Below the pieces are notes generated by a model. It searched no databases, was not told the origin of the DNA, and saw only the letters and a list, made by a program, of their open reading frames with translations. DNA of 64,000 nt from NCBI GenBank assembly GCA_963748925.1, contig CAVVKG010000002.1, forward strand, positions 1 to 64,000. Direction: 5' to 3'. The stretch is from Cryomorpha sp963748925. Lineage in GTDB: Bacteria; Bacteroidota; Bacteroidia; Flavobacteriales_D; Cryomorphaceae. The translations under genes were made by a program, and so were the position numbers. Shown here piece by piece: positions 15,838 through 25,637 of the stretch (the first letter of the stretch is position 1; each line of letters starts with the position of its first letter).

Positions 15838-18800
15838 ATGAAATCACTAACATTACTCATTACAATTTTCATGCTCTCCATTTTGCACATTAATGCTCAA
15901 GAAGGCTGGGGTGAAGTGCAAAAATTAACGGCTGCGAATAGATTTGCTGGTCAACATTTAGGTAACGATATAGACATTGATGGAGACTATGCTGTGGTAG
16001 GTGGCTCTTCACAACCCTTTAACAGCTACAATGAAGCCTACGTTTTTAAAAAGGACAACGGTGGAGATTGGGTCGAACTTCCAATTCTCGAAAGCCCAGA
16101 TTATGCGCCCAACGATTTTTTCGGCAATGCAGTCGCTATAAGCGGGAATACCATTTTAGTAGGGGCACGGGCAAATGATACGGATGAAGATGAGAATAAT
16201 ACCCTATCTGCTGCCGGTGCAGTTTATGTTTATGTACGTGATGCAATTGGCAATTGGAATTTTCAGCAAAAGTTGGTTGCATCTGATAGACAAGAATTGG
16301 ATCAATTCGGCTTTGTAGTTGATATAGATGGTGACAGAGCAATTATAGGACTGGCAAGGCAAAGCTATGATGAAAATGGTGAAAACTATATGATTAATGC
16401 TGGTGCAGCTTATGTTTTTGAACGTAATGGAGATGGAATATGGAATGAAGTACAAAAGATTGTAGCTTCAGATCGATCTGATTCTGACTATTTCGCCCGC
16501 AACTGCTGTTGCCGTAGACAATGACTATGTGATAGTGGGTACGAGATATGAAGATGAGGATGAAAATGGAGAAAATTCTATACCAAGTGCTGGTTCGGCT
16601 TATATTTTTAAACGCGATGCGGACGGTGTATGGAATGAAGTTCAAAAAGTAGTAGCTTCAGATAGACAGCAGGGTGATTGGTTTGGCTTTGCTGTGGCCA
16701 TTGATGGTGAAACATTTGTTGTAAGCGCCAATTATAGAAGGTATTCCTGGTGGATGCAACCAGAACATTTGGAGCAGCTTACATTTTTGAACTTGGTGAG
16801 AATGACACTTGGGTCGAAACCCAAAAGATTGTGGCTTCAGATCGTATCCGGGATGATGAGTTCGGAACTTCTATCGCCATAGATGGGAATAGAATTATTT
16901 CAGGAACAATAGGGAAATCCTACGATCCAGAAGGAACTTATGAACCAAGCCGGGGCGTGGCATACGTCTTTGAAAAAAATGCCCTTGGAACCTGGAATCA
17001 AGTTCAAAAATTCTTTGCTCTTGATGGAAACATGGGTGACGAATTGGGATATGCAGTAGCCGTAAGTGGTGATATTGCAATGGTGAGTGCTTTGCTCCAA
17101 GACTATGATAGCCTGGGCACAAACTACCTGCCAAGCACTGGTGCTGTTTACGTTTTAGATGCCAATGCTGAGCCACTTGTAAGCGCTTTCCAGTGCCCAT
17201 ACCTGCAAGCCGATTATGGCAGTAGCTGCGATGATGGCAATGATCTGACCGAAAATGATGCTTTAAATGACGAATGTGTCTGCCTTGGAACACCAATACC
17301 AGATTGTCCAGACCTTTCGGCAAATATAGGCGATGCATGTAATGACGGAAATACCAATACATTAGGAGACATTGTTACTGATGACTGTATCTGTATGGGT
17401 CAAGTTCCAGACGTGGGAACGGTATGCGAAGCTTCCATTGAAGTTACTTCCTTACCATATCTTACTACTGATAATACGGAAAATTACGGCGATGATTATA
17501 GTTCGTCAAACTTTCCGTCACTCGCTCCAGGCGCATTGGGAAATCCAACATCATCCTATTTAAATGGAGACGATGTGGTTTATTCATATACGCCTACAGC
17601 GAACGGTTTAATTAGTATTACCGTTTCAGATCGTGGAGATTGGGTCGGCTTTTTTGTGTTTACTGGTTGCCCCTTTGCCAGTACCTTAGGAGGACGTGCA
17701 GAACAGAATGCAGAAACGGTTATGACAATTGAGCAATTGCCAGTCATATCTGGACTTACTTATTATATTGTTATTTCTACCTGGGCCAATCCGCAAACTA
17801 CACCTTATACACTCAGCATTTCAGAATTTGAATTTGATTGCCCTGAGCTTTCGGCAAATATTGGTGATAGTTGCGATGATAACGATAATACAACGTTTAA
17901 CGACAATGTCTCAGAAACCTGCGAATGTGTTGGAACACCCTATGATTGTCCCGCGCTCACGGCTAATATTGGTGATGCTTGTGATGATGGCAATGCCAAT
18001 TCTACACAAGATGTAATCACAGAAAATTGCGAATGTCAAGGAGTCATAGTTTATGATTGTCCTGATCTTTCGGCAAACGTTGGCGATAGCTGCGATGACG
18101 GGAATTTAAATACGGAAAACGATATAGTTACCGCAAGTTGTTTTTGTACAGGAACTTTTGTGTTTGATTGCCCTGAGCCTTACGGCAAATATTGGCGATA
18201 GCTGCGACGACAATAATCCTAACACAGTAGGTGATGTCATTACCGAAAACTGCGATTGTGAAGGAAGCCTGACTTATGATTGTGAAGACTTACAAGCAAA
18301 TATCGGCGACAGCTGTGATGACAATAATCCGGATACGGAAAATGATGAAGTCACGCCAGATTGCGAATGTGTGGGAACAGTTGTGTATGATTGTCCTGCT
18401 CTTTCGTCAAATATTGGCGATAGCTGCGACGATAACAATCCAGCCAGCATCAGCGATCAAATCACCGCAGATTGCGAATGCCTCGGAACAATTATTTACG
18501 ACTGTCCAGATTTATCTGCAAATTTCGGCGACAGTTGCGACGATAACAATCCAGCTTCTCTTGATGATGTAGTTAGCGCAGACTGTATTTGTGCCGGTAC
18601 TATTCCACAGATTGGTACCCTATGCGAAGCACCAATAGAAGTTGCGTCATTGCCTTATATTACTACTGATAACACAGAGAATTATGGTGACAATTACAAT
18701 CTTTCTGACTTTCCACCACTTGCTGATGGCGCAATAGGAAACCCGAGTTCAGTTTACTTAAATGGATATGATGCGATTTACGCCTACACACCTATAGTGG

Positions 18801-21403
18801 ATGGAAGCATAAATGTCAATGTAACAGGACACGGTCCTAATGCCGGAGTTTTCATTTTTACAGGTTGTCCGTTCAGTATTACCGCCGGGGGGCATACAGA
18901 TGAAGATTATTTGACCGTGCTATCAGTCGAACAACTCCCTGTAGCGGCGGGAGAAACCTATTTTATTCTTATCTCCAATAATCCACTGATATTACAGCAC
19001 ACGATCTATACGCTTAGCATTACTGAATCGACGTATGAATGCCCAAATCTTTCGGCAAATATCGGTGATAGCTGTGATGATAACGATCCAAATACAGAGT
19101 ACGATTTAGTAACTACAGATTGCGAATGTGTTGGAACGGTAGTTTATGACTGTCCCACTCTTTTGGCAAATATTGGCGACAGCTGTGATGATGGAAATGA
19201 AAACACGGTAGGTGATGCCATTACTGAGACCTGCGATTGTGAAGGAAGCCTGACTTATGATTGTGAAGACCTACAAGCCAACATCGGCGACAGCTGTGAT
19301 GATAATAATTCATCTACAGAAAACGACGTGGTAACTTTAGATTGTGAATGTGTTGGAACGGTAGTTTATGACTGTCCCGCTCTTTCGGCAAATATTGGCG
19401 ACAGCTGTGATGATGGAAATGTGAACACAGTAGGTGATGTCATTACCGAAAACTGCGTATGTGAAGGAAGCCTGACTTATGATTGTGAAGACTTACAAGC
19501 AAATATTGGTGACAGCTGTGACGATAACGATCCAAACACAGACAATGATATAATAACTTCAGATTGCGAATGTGCTGGAACAATTGTTTTCGACTGCCCA
19601 GACCTTTCTGCAAACATTGGTGACAACTGTGATGACAACGACCCAAATACGGCAAACGATGCTATAACAGAAACTTGTGAATGTCTGGGCAAAGACATTA
19701 ATCCTACCGAATGTCAACAAGATGTATATTTCCTTTCAGATTATTCATCAGGCTCAGGCACAGATGTTTACAAAGTTAACTTAAGCCAGGGTATGGCCAC
19801 GCTTGAATATCTCGCTAATCACCCTGATGAAGTTCAACTTGCTTATAGTAATGAGCAGAATTTGCTCTATGCGGTGAGCAAATCTTTGAATCAATACAGC
19901 ACAATTAATCCGTATGCTGATATTTCGTCTTTCTCTGCGCCATATAGCCTGAGCGGAGTTTATGGTGAAATCACCGGTGCTGCCTTCGCTCCAAATGGCG
20001 ATCTATACTTCTGCAGCCAAAGCACGAATATGATACATAGTCTGAATGTGGTGACAGGAATTGCGCAAATAGCCGATAATTTTTCACCTGTTTTAGGTGG
20101 CGATATTGCTTTTGGCAATGATGGCACGCCCTATTTAGTTACAAATGCCTACGGTGGCGGACTTTACGAAACACATCCATCATCACAAATGGAAGATTCA
20201 TTTCTTGCACCTTTAGAAGGAATATCAACCGGAATGGCTCTAAGCGCCACAGATCAACTCTTGGTATCAACCAGGAACAGCTCAATACTGACAATTTGGA
20301 ATACAGATGGTACAACGGTTGAAGAGAATTATGAGCTGATTCTCAACGGAGAGCAATTTATGCTAAACTATGGAGATATGGCATCGGGTTGCGATACTTA
20401 TGATCCAATTAATTTGGAAACGTGTATGGAGCATAACACCTTTTATGCGGAGAAAAATGGCAATCAAACCGATATTTACGCGGTGAACTTTGATGGAACA
20501 GATGCTAATCTCAGTCTGCTAACATCTGTTGATTTTGAAGCAGCAATAGCATACCGAGCTATAAATGATGCACTGTATATGGTGAGTAAAACCGGCTCGT
20601 ACATCCGTACCTACCATCCTGCAACCGATACCTTCTCGCCAGACATTTATCTAAGCATACAGCTTAATTCTATTACCGCCGCAGAATCTGAAAGGTTTGC
20701 TACGGGTCTGTATATCGGTGATGCAAATACCAATGGCGTTTATTATGTGAATCCGGCTACGGGAGAAACAGAATTTATTATATCTGCGGAGGTGTTCGGT
20801 GGCGATTTGGCCATATCATATTTTGACAGTTTATATCTCGCCTCGCAAAGTGGCAATGGATTGTATCAGGTAGGAAGTGAAACGGTAACCCAGGTTGGGT
20901 CTGTCCCCCAAGGTGTAACCGGTGCTGCGAGAACTCGATTTACTTCAACCATTTTGTTTTCAAATTATCTGGCCACTACGTTCTCAGAGATAAATATTGA
21001 AGACGGGGCCCTGATTAGCACATACAACGTTAAGTTAAACGACCAGCCATTCACGCTTGGATATGGAGATTTGGCAGCTGATTGCGGTGTTTACTTCAAC
21101 AGACCAAGCGCTAGTGACCAATTTGCAGGACTTGTAGAACATAAGAATGTTCTAACGTCTCGGCCAAATCCTACATCAGGCGCTTCGCAGGTAGTGTTTA
21201 CCACCGTCGAAACGGGTCGAGCGCTTGTAGAAGTGTATGATATGAACGGTCGCAAAGTTGCTACGCTTTTCAATCAAGAAGCGCAAGTAGGCATAGAGTA
21301 CCGCATTGATTTTAATGGTAGCAACTTACCAAATGGGATTTATGTTTATAGACTTACTACTCAGAACGAAACAGTGATTGAGAAGTTTATGATAGCAAAG
21401 TGA
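15838..21403 (+). pseudogene. Giant T9SS-secreted repeat protein, three frameshifts as given
   Basis: Four frames form one protein of about 1,850 residues. It has a signal peptide, then FG-GAP-type repeats (about 15905-17160; repeated motifs such as DFFGNAVAISGNTILVGA). Fifteen cysteine-rich 37-residue repeats follow (17193-19698), interrupted by two copies of a 135-residue module (about 17428-17832 and 18627-19035). Two beta-propeller-like blocks (about 19716-21110) and a T9SS sorting domain starting RPNPTSGASQVVF complete it. The frame changes at about 16498 (extra C in CCC), about 16745 (one base missing) and about 18176 (extra C). Each is a single-base indel and coding continues perfectly on both sides, so sequencing or assembly error is likely. 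The product is presumably a surface adhesin-like or binding protein. Confidence 0.85.
17193..19698 (+). repeat. Array of fifteen 111-nt coding repeats (Cys-rich 37-residue units)
   Basis: The consensus unit begins CPDLSANIGDSCDDNNPNT and ends with CxCxGTxxYD, giving four cysteines and an Asp-rich stretch per unit. Some units form pairs that alternate CPALSANIG and CEDLQANIG types, showing duplication of two-unit blocks. The Asp-rich part could bind calcium and the cysteines could form disulfides (inference). The array is interrupted by two copies of a 135-residue beta-rich module. Confidence 0.85.
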
Positions 21404-21773
21404 TATTGAGCTATCATCCTGACTAATCTTTAGACTTCGTAGATGCGCACTCCCGCAGGTCGTCAGTGGTGATAGCCAAATAAGCTATTATCTAGACGCA
21501 AGGCGTCGTTAATGATAAGAGTACGTTAGAGTAATCATCTTGATATGCGAAGCATTGTCACATATGATTGCGAATTAGCCACACGATATATCGTGTGGCT
21601 TTTTGCTTTTGTTACACAACTTTTACAATTATGAAAGCTATGGATAATCAAATGTGAAATCAGTGCTGCTTAAGCTTTTGATGTGGATGAAATTATGATG
21701 CTGGTCGCAAAACATTCTTCCTCGGCTATTCTAATATGATTTCTAAATATTTATAGAGAAATCTATGACGCCC
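21404..21773. other. Intergenic stretch with one terminator
   Basis: The 370 bases hold a terminator at 21577-21606. I see no further gene, RNA or promoter in it. Confidence 0.6.
21577..21606 (+). terminator. Terminator downstream of the giant gene
   Basis: A 10-bp perfect stem AGCCACACGA / TCGTGTGGCT (21577-21586 and 21591-21600) with a 4-nt loop is followed by TTTTGCTTTT. It lies 170 nt after the stop, so it may be preceded by untranslated RNA. Confidence 0.8.
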
Positions 21774-22409
21774 CTATTCAGATCCCAGCAAGAATAACAG
21801 TCCGAAATTCAATCTGTCAGGACTAAATCCAATATTAAACCGAGTGTCTGTTTCATCTGAATCCTCGTAAGAAGTTTGAGTGTAGCTAATCAAACCGAGA
21901 GAAGCGGTTAAAGCGAGTTTCCTACTTAGGTAAATATTGAGTCCACCACTTACTACACCACCATAATTCGTGTATTTGTCGTAACGGGCACCAGAATTAA
22001 TGCTTCTTTCGCCAAAACCAATAGGTATAGCAAGAGTTGCAGTAGGCTGCAGCCAACCAAAATTCACATCTCCAAAAACAGTGAAAGCCGGAGCAATAGT
22101 AAAAGCATCACTTTCTGACTCATATTCACTAGGGGTGTCTTTATTATAAATAAACTTATTTTTCCCGTAGCCCACACCCAAGCCTAAAGCAAACCTATTA
22201 CTCAGAGCAAAGTCGGCGCCAAAGTTGAGGTTAAACTCATTACTCTCATTCGAATCATTACTGGCGTTCGAAAAATTTATATCACCGGTTAACAAGACGG
22301 TTCCTTTGGTGATTCGGTTTCCATAATTAATTTTTTCTGAACTCTCTGTCTGTGCTGAAACTGCTGTTACCAGAATACAAGCCATTAATAAGCTAAAGAT
22401 ATTTTTCAT
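21774..22409 (-). CDS. Outer-membrane beta-barrel protein
   Basis: The 211-residue protein has a signal peptide ending VSAQ (1-19). Alternating hydrophobic strands follow: VLLTGDINFS, NLNFGADFALSNRFALGLGVGYG, FTIAPAFTVFGDVNFG and LTASLGLISYTQTSY. It matches small OmpA-like or PorT-like 8-10 strand barrels of Bacteroidota but has no enzymatic or OmpA C-terminal domain. A structural or pore role in the outer membrane is inferred. It stands alone, convergent with the giant gene. Confidence 0.75.
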   Translation of the reverse strand: MKNIFSLLMACILVTAVSAQTESSEKINYGNRITKGTVLLTGDINFSNASNDSNESNEFNLNFGADFALSNRFALGLGVGYGKNKFIYNKDTPSEYESESDAFTIAPAFTVFGDVNFGWLQPTATLAIPIGFGERSINSGARYDKYTNYGGVVSGGLNIYLSRKLALTASLGLISYTQTSYEDSDETDTRFNIGFSPDRLNFGLLFLLGSE

Positions 22410-22547
22410 CGTAAATAGTTTTTGTTTATGCGATTAAATGTATGAATAAAAGATTTGATCGAAGAATTGATATTTATATTTCCTTGTGATTTTTCAGCCA
22501 AAAGTGTTATTAAAAAACTTTAAGTTTCACCATTGCCCATAGTTTTT

Positions 22548-22555
22548 AACTTTGT
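22548..22555 (+). promoter_or_regulatory. -7 promoter box of fabG
   Basis: TAACTTTG fully matches TAnnTTTG and lies 21 nt before the fabG start. A weak -33-like TTTC is at 22526-22529. Confidence 0.5.
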
Positions 22556-22575
22556 GATCAACAAAATTTATCTGA

Positions 22576-23322
22576 ATGAAATTACTTGAAGGAAAAATTG
22601 CAATCGTTACAGGAGCATCCCGCGGAATAGGGAAGGCTGTTGCCCAAATGTTCGTAGATCACGGAGCCACCGTATGCTTTACTTATATGAGTTCTGATGA
22701 AAAAGCTAAGGCTCTTGAAAATGAGCTTTCGGCAAGAGGAGGAACGGTAAAAGGATTTAAAAGCGACGCCGGCGATTTTGCAGCGGCTCAAAAACTTGCC
22801 GATGACGTAATTGCTGAATATGGCCAAATTGATATTCTGATAAATAATGCCGGTATTACCCGCGATAATTTGCTTATGCGTATGAGCGAGGAGCAATGGG
22901 ATGAAATAATGGCTGTAAATCTCAAGTCGGTATTCAACCTTACCAAGGCAGTGCTCAAGCCAATGCTAAAAGCGCGAGCCGGTTCAATCATAAACATGAG
23001 CTCTGTAGTAGGAGTGAAGGGAAATGCAGGACAAGCAAACTATGCTGCTTCAAAAGCCGGTGTGCTCGGATTTACGAAATCTGTGGCTCTTGAGCTCGGT
23101 TCTAGAAACATTCGTTGCAATGCTATTGCTCCGGGTTTTATTGAAACTGAAATGACCGGTGCCCTCGATGAAAAAACAGTTCAGAGCTGGCGAGATGCTA
23201 TTCCACTTAAGCGCGGGGGTACACCCGAAGATGTGGCGAACCTTTGCGTTTTCCTCGGGTCTGATATGAGTGCTTACATTACCGGGCAGACTATTAATGT
23301 TGATGGCGGAATGCTAACTTAG
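22576..23322 (+). CDS. fabG: 3-oxoacyl-[acyl-carrier-protein] reductase
   Basis: The enzyme performs the NADPH-dependent reduction of 3-oxoacyl-ACP in fatty acid elongation. The 248-residue short-chain dehydrogenase shows the Rossmann motif TGASRGIG (12-19), the NNAG motif (90-93) and the catalytic S143, Y156, K160 in MSSVVG and NYAASK. The end, ITGQTINVDGGMLT, is characteristic of FabG. It is monocistronic with its own promoter, not in a fab cluster, as is common in Bacteroidota. Confidence 0.95.
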   Translation: MKLLEGKIAIVTGASRGIGKAVAQMFVDHGATVCFTYMSSDEKAKALENELSARGGTVKGFKSDAGDFAAAQKLADDVIAEYGQIDILINNAGITRDNLLMRMSEEQWDEIMAVNLKSVFNLTKAVLKPMLKARAGSIINMSSVVGVKGNAGQANYAASKAGVLGFTKSVALELGSRNIRCNAIAPGFIETEMTGALDEKTVQSWRDAIPLKRGGTPEDVANLCVFLGSDMSAYITGQTINVDGGMLT

Positions 23323-23471
23323 TGTCTGACCAAAAAGCCCAATATCTTCGTTTTGCTTGATTTGAAATCACTCATTTACTTTTGTAAAATCGTTGAATTT
23401 CAAATCTGCGCAAGCCTTGATCTTGATCTTTTTCATTCAGCCATTTAAATCCACAGACAGACACTAGATAA

Positions 23472-25556
23472 TTGAAAAACCTAATAACCGAATATCCTTC
23501 CTGGGCGATTGCCCTGTGTCCCATCGTTGGGCTGGGCTTTGCCTTACTTCTGTATTTCAGAGATAGAAGATTAGAAGATTTATCCAAAACCTGGCTCGGA
23601 ATTCTAGGTGTATTGAGGTTTGCTTTGATCACAATCATTGTATTTCTGCTTCTTGGTCCGCTGGTTCGTTATCTTCAAACAGAGATAGAGCCTCCTTCAA
23701 TTGTTCTGGCTATCGACAATTCAGAATCACTTGTGATGGGCAAAGATTCTTTGAAAACACGAGCTGAAATTGAAGAAATTAGAGCTGAGGTTCAAAACCA
23801 GCTTGGAGGAGAATACACATTGGCCACTTATTCATTTGGTCATCGGGTAAGGGAAGGAATTGATACCAGTTTTTCAGATCCGGTCACCAATATTTCCACT
23901 CTTTTTGAATCGCTGAAAGGCCGGTTTTCCAATAGAAATTTGGGGGCGGTGATTATTGCTTCTGATGGAATTTACAACCGTGGTTCCAATCCACGCTATG
24001 CCATCTCTGGAATCGCCGCGCCGGTTTACACCATTGCCCTTGGCGATACCACCCGTCGTCAGGATGCGCTGATTGCTGAGGTAGCGGCGAACCGAATTGC
24101 TTTTATGGGAACTAAATTCCCTATAGAAGTGCTTATGCGGGCAGATAAGCTCGACGGGCAGGCCATAACCTATTCTCTTCTAAAAGGTGATAACATTTTA
24201 GAAACCGGTTCGTTTGTAGCAGAGGGCGATCGCGCGGAAAAAACGGTTCGATTTCTTCTTGATGCAGAAAAACCCGGCTTACAGCGGTATTCTGTTCGTA
24301 TCAATGCACTTCAAAATGAAGTTACCCTTTCCAACAATCAGCGATCAGTCTATATCGATATTATTGATAGCCGTGAGAAAGTACTTATTCTCGGCCATGC
24401 TCCGCATCCAGATGTCGTAGCATTGCGTAACGCCATTTCATCCAATGAAAATTATGAGGTCGAAGTTGCTTATTTGTCCGAGTTTGAAGGCAATTTACGC
24501 GATTATAATGTTCTTATTTTAAACCAACTTCCTTCCGGAAGTGGCGATTTAGACTTACGGCAGAGAATTGAAGATGCCGCCATACCGGTATTTGCGATTG
24601 TAGGTGGGCAATCCAGTTTAGGCGATCTGTCTAACTATGGTCTGGGAGTACGTTTTAATTCGGGTAAAAATTCTTTTAATGATGTTGGTGCTTCCCTCAA
24701 TGAAGGCTTTTCATTGTTTAGAGTAAACGAAAACTTCAAGTCTTTCCTTCAAGATGCTCCTCCCTTGCGTTCGCCTTTCGGCGAATGGAAGCAAAGCAAT
24801 GCTTCAGAAACGGCGCTTTATCAAAAGATAGGAAACATTCCTACCAAGGATCCACTAATGCTTGTAACCAAAGTAGGAGATAATAAATCAGCAATTCTGC
24901 TGGGTGAAGGAATTTGGCGCTGGAGACTTTATGATTACGCAGTGAATGAAAATCACCTGCTTTTTGATGGTTTTTTTAGCAGTATTGTTCAGTTTCTCTC
25001 CGTGAAAGATGATAAGCGTCTTTTCAGAGTGCAATCACCATCAGACCTGATGGAGAATGAGGTGATTTTACTCACAGCAGAGCTTTATAATGCTTCCTAT
25101 GAGCCGGTTAACGATGTGGATGTGGAGATTGTTTTTACCGATGAAAGTGGCAAAAATTATCCTTTTACCTTTTCACGTACTGAGATTGCCTACAGGCTTG
25201 ATGCCGGTGTATTACCCGTTGGCAATTATACTTTTACTGCTTTTGCAAACCGGGATGGTGAAAAGCTAACCGACTCAGGGAGTATGGTTATACGACCATT
25301 TGCACTGGAAGGAGCAGAGCTCACTGCAAATCACAACTTGCTTAACTCTATTTCTGCGAATACTGGAGGCAAAATGGTTTATCCCAATGCCATTGATGAA
25401 CTGGTACGAGATATAAAAGCTTCTAAATCAATGCAGCCGGTAAGCTATTCCACCGAGATTCTAAGTTCTTTCTTAAATTTCAAATGGCCATTTTTCTTGA
25501 TTTTGGCGTTGCTGAGTATCGAATGGTTTATTAGGAAGAGGTCTGGGCATTATTAA
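23472..25556 (+). CDS. Membrane-anchored vWA-type protein (conserved in Bacteroidota)
   Basis: The 694-residue protein has two N-terminal membrane segments (about 10-28 and 45-65), a large periplasmic part, and a C-terminal membrane segment (about 672-688). Residues about 75-190 look like a von Willebrand A domain with a MIDAS-type DxSxS (DNSES) in the first strand and a second acidic motif in IIASDGIYNRG. The middle has a glutamine-amidotransferase-like fold region (VLILGHAPHPDVVALRNAI). Such proteins occur near BatA/BatB-type genes, but those are absent here. The start is a TTG at 23472. The role is unknown, possibly envelope-related. Confidence 0.75.
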   Translation: MKNLITEYPSWAIALCPIVGLGFALLLYFRDRRLEDLSKTWLGILGVLRFALITIIVFLLLGPLVRYLQTEIEPPSIVLAIDNSESLVMGKDSLKTRAEIEEIRAEVQNQLGGEYTLATYSFGHRVREGIDTSFSDPVTNISTLFESLKGRFSNRNLGAVIIASDGIYNRGSNPRYAISGIAAPVYTIALGDTTRRQDALIAEVAANRIAFMGTKFPIEVLMRADKLDGQAITYSLLKGDNILETGSFVAEGDRAEKTVRFLLDAEKPGLQRYSVRINALQNEVTLSNNQRSVYIDIIDSREKVLILGHAPHPDVVALRNAISSNENYEVEVAYLSEFEGNLRDYNVLILNQLPSGSGDLDLRQRIEDAAIPVFAIVGGQSSLGDLSNYGLGVRFNSGKNSFNDVGASLNEGFSLFRVNENFKSFLQDAPPLRSPFGEWKQSNASETALYQKIGNIPTKDPLMLVTKVGDNKSAILLGEGIWRWRLYDYAVNENHLLFDGFFSSIVQFLSVKDDKRLFRVQSPSDLMENEVILLTAELYNASYEPVNDVDVEIVFTDESGKNYPFTFSRTEIAYRLDAGVLPVGNYTFTAFANRDGEKLTDSGSMVIRPFALEGAELTANHNLLNSISANTGGKMVYPNAIDELVRDIKASKSMQPVSYSTEILSSFLNFKWPFFLILALLSIEWFIRKRSGHY

Positions 25557-25582
25557 CCAGCATTTGTTTCTTTCATGATATC

Positions 25583-25616
25583 AAAAAAGCCTGCTGAATT
25601 TCAGCAGGCTTTTTTT
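25583..25616. terminator. Bidirectional terminator between vWA protein and protease genes
   Basis: A perfect 10-bp stem AGCCTGCTGA / TCAGCAGGCT (25588-25597 and 25601-25610), flanked by A6 and T7, serves both convergent genes. Confidence 0.85.
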
Positions 25617-25637
25617 ATTTATCAGTTTTATTCTGGT

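Noticed and set aside
16136..16645. Three open frames on the minus strand within the giant gene
   Set aside because: They are antisense to conserved FG-GAP repeats and have no signal, start or family match.
16895..17362. 155-codon minus-strand ORF
   Set aside because: Its odd composition (very rich in His, Tyr and Leu) is that of the reverse complement of the coding repeats.
17193..19698. CRISPR-like regular repeats
   Set aside because: The 111-nt period is in frame and encodes a conserved 37-residue unit inside a secreted protein; there are no spacers.
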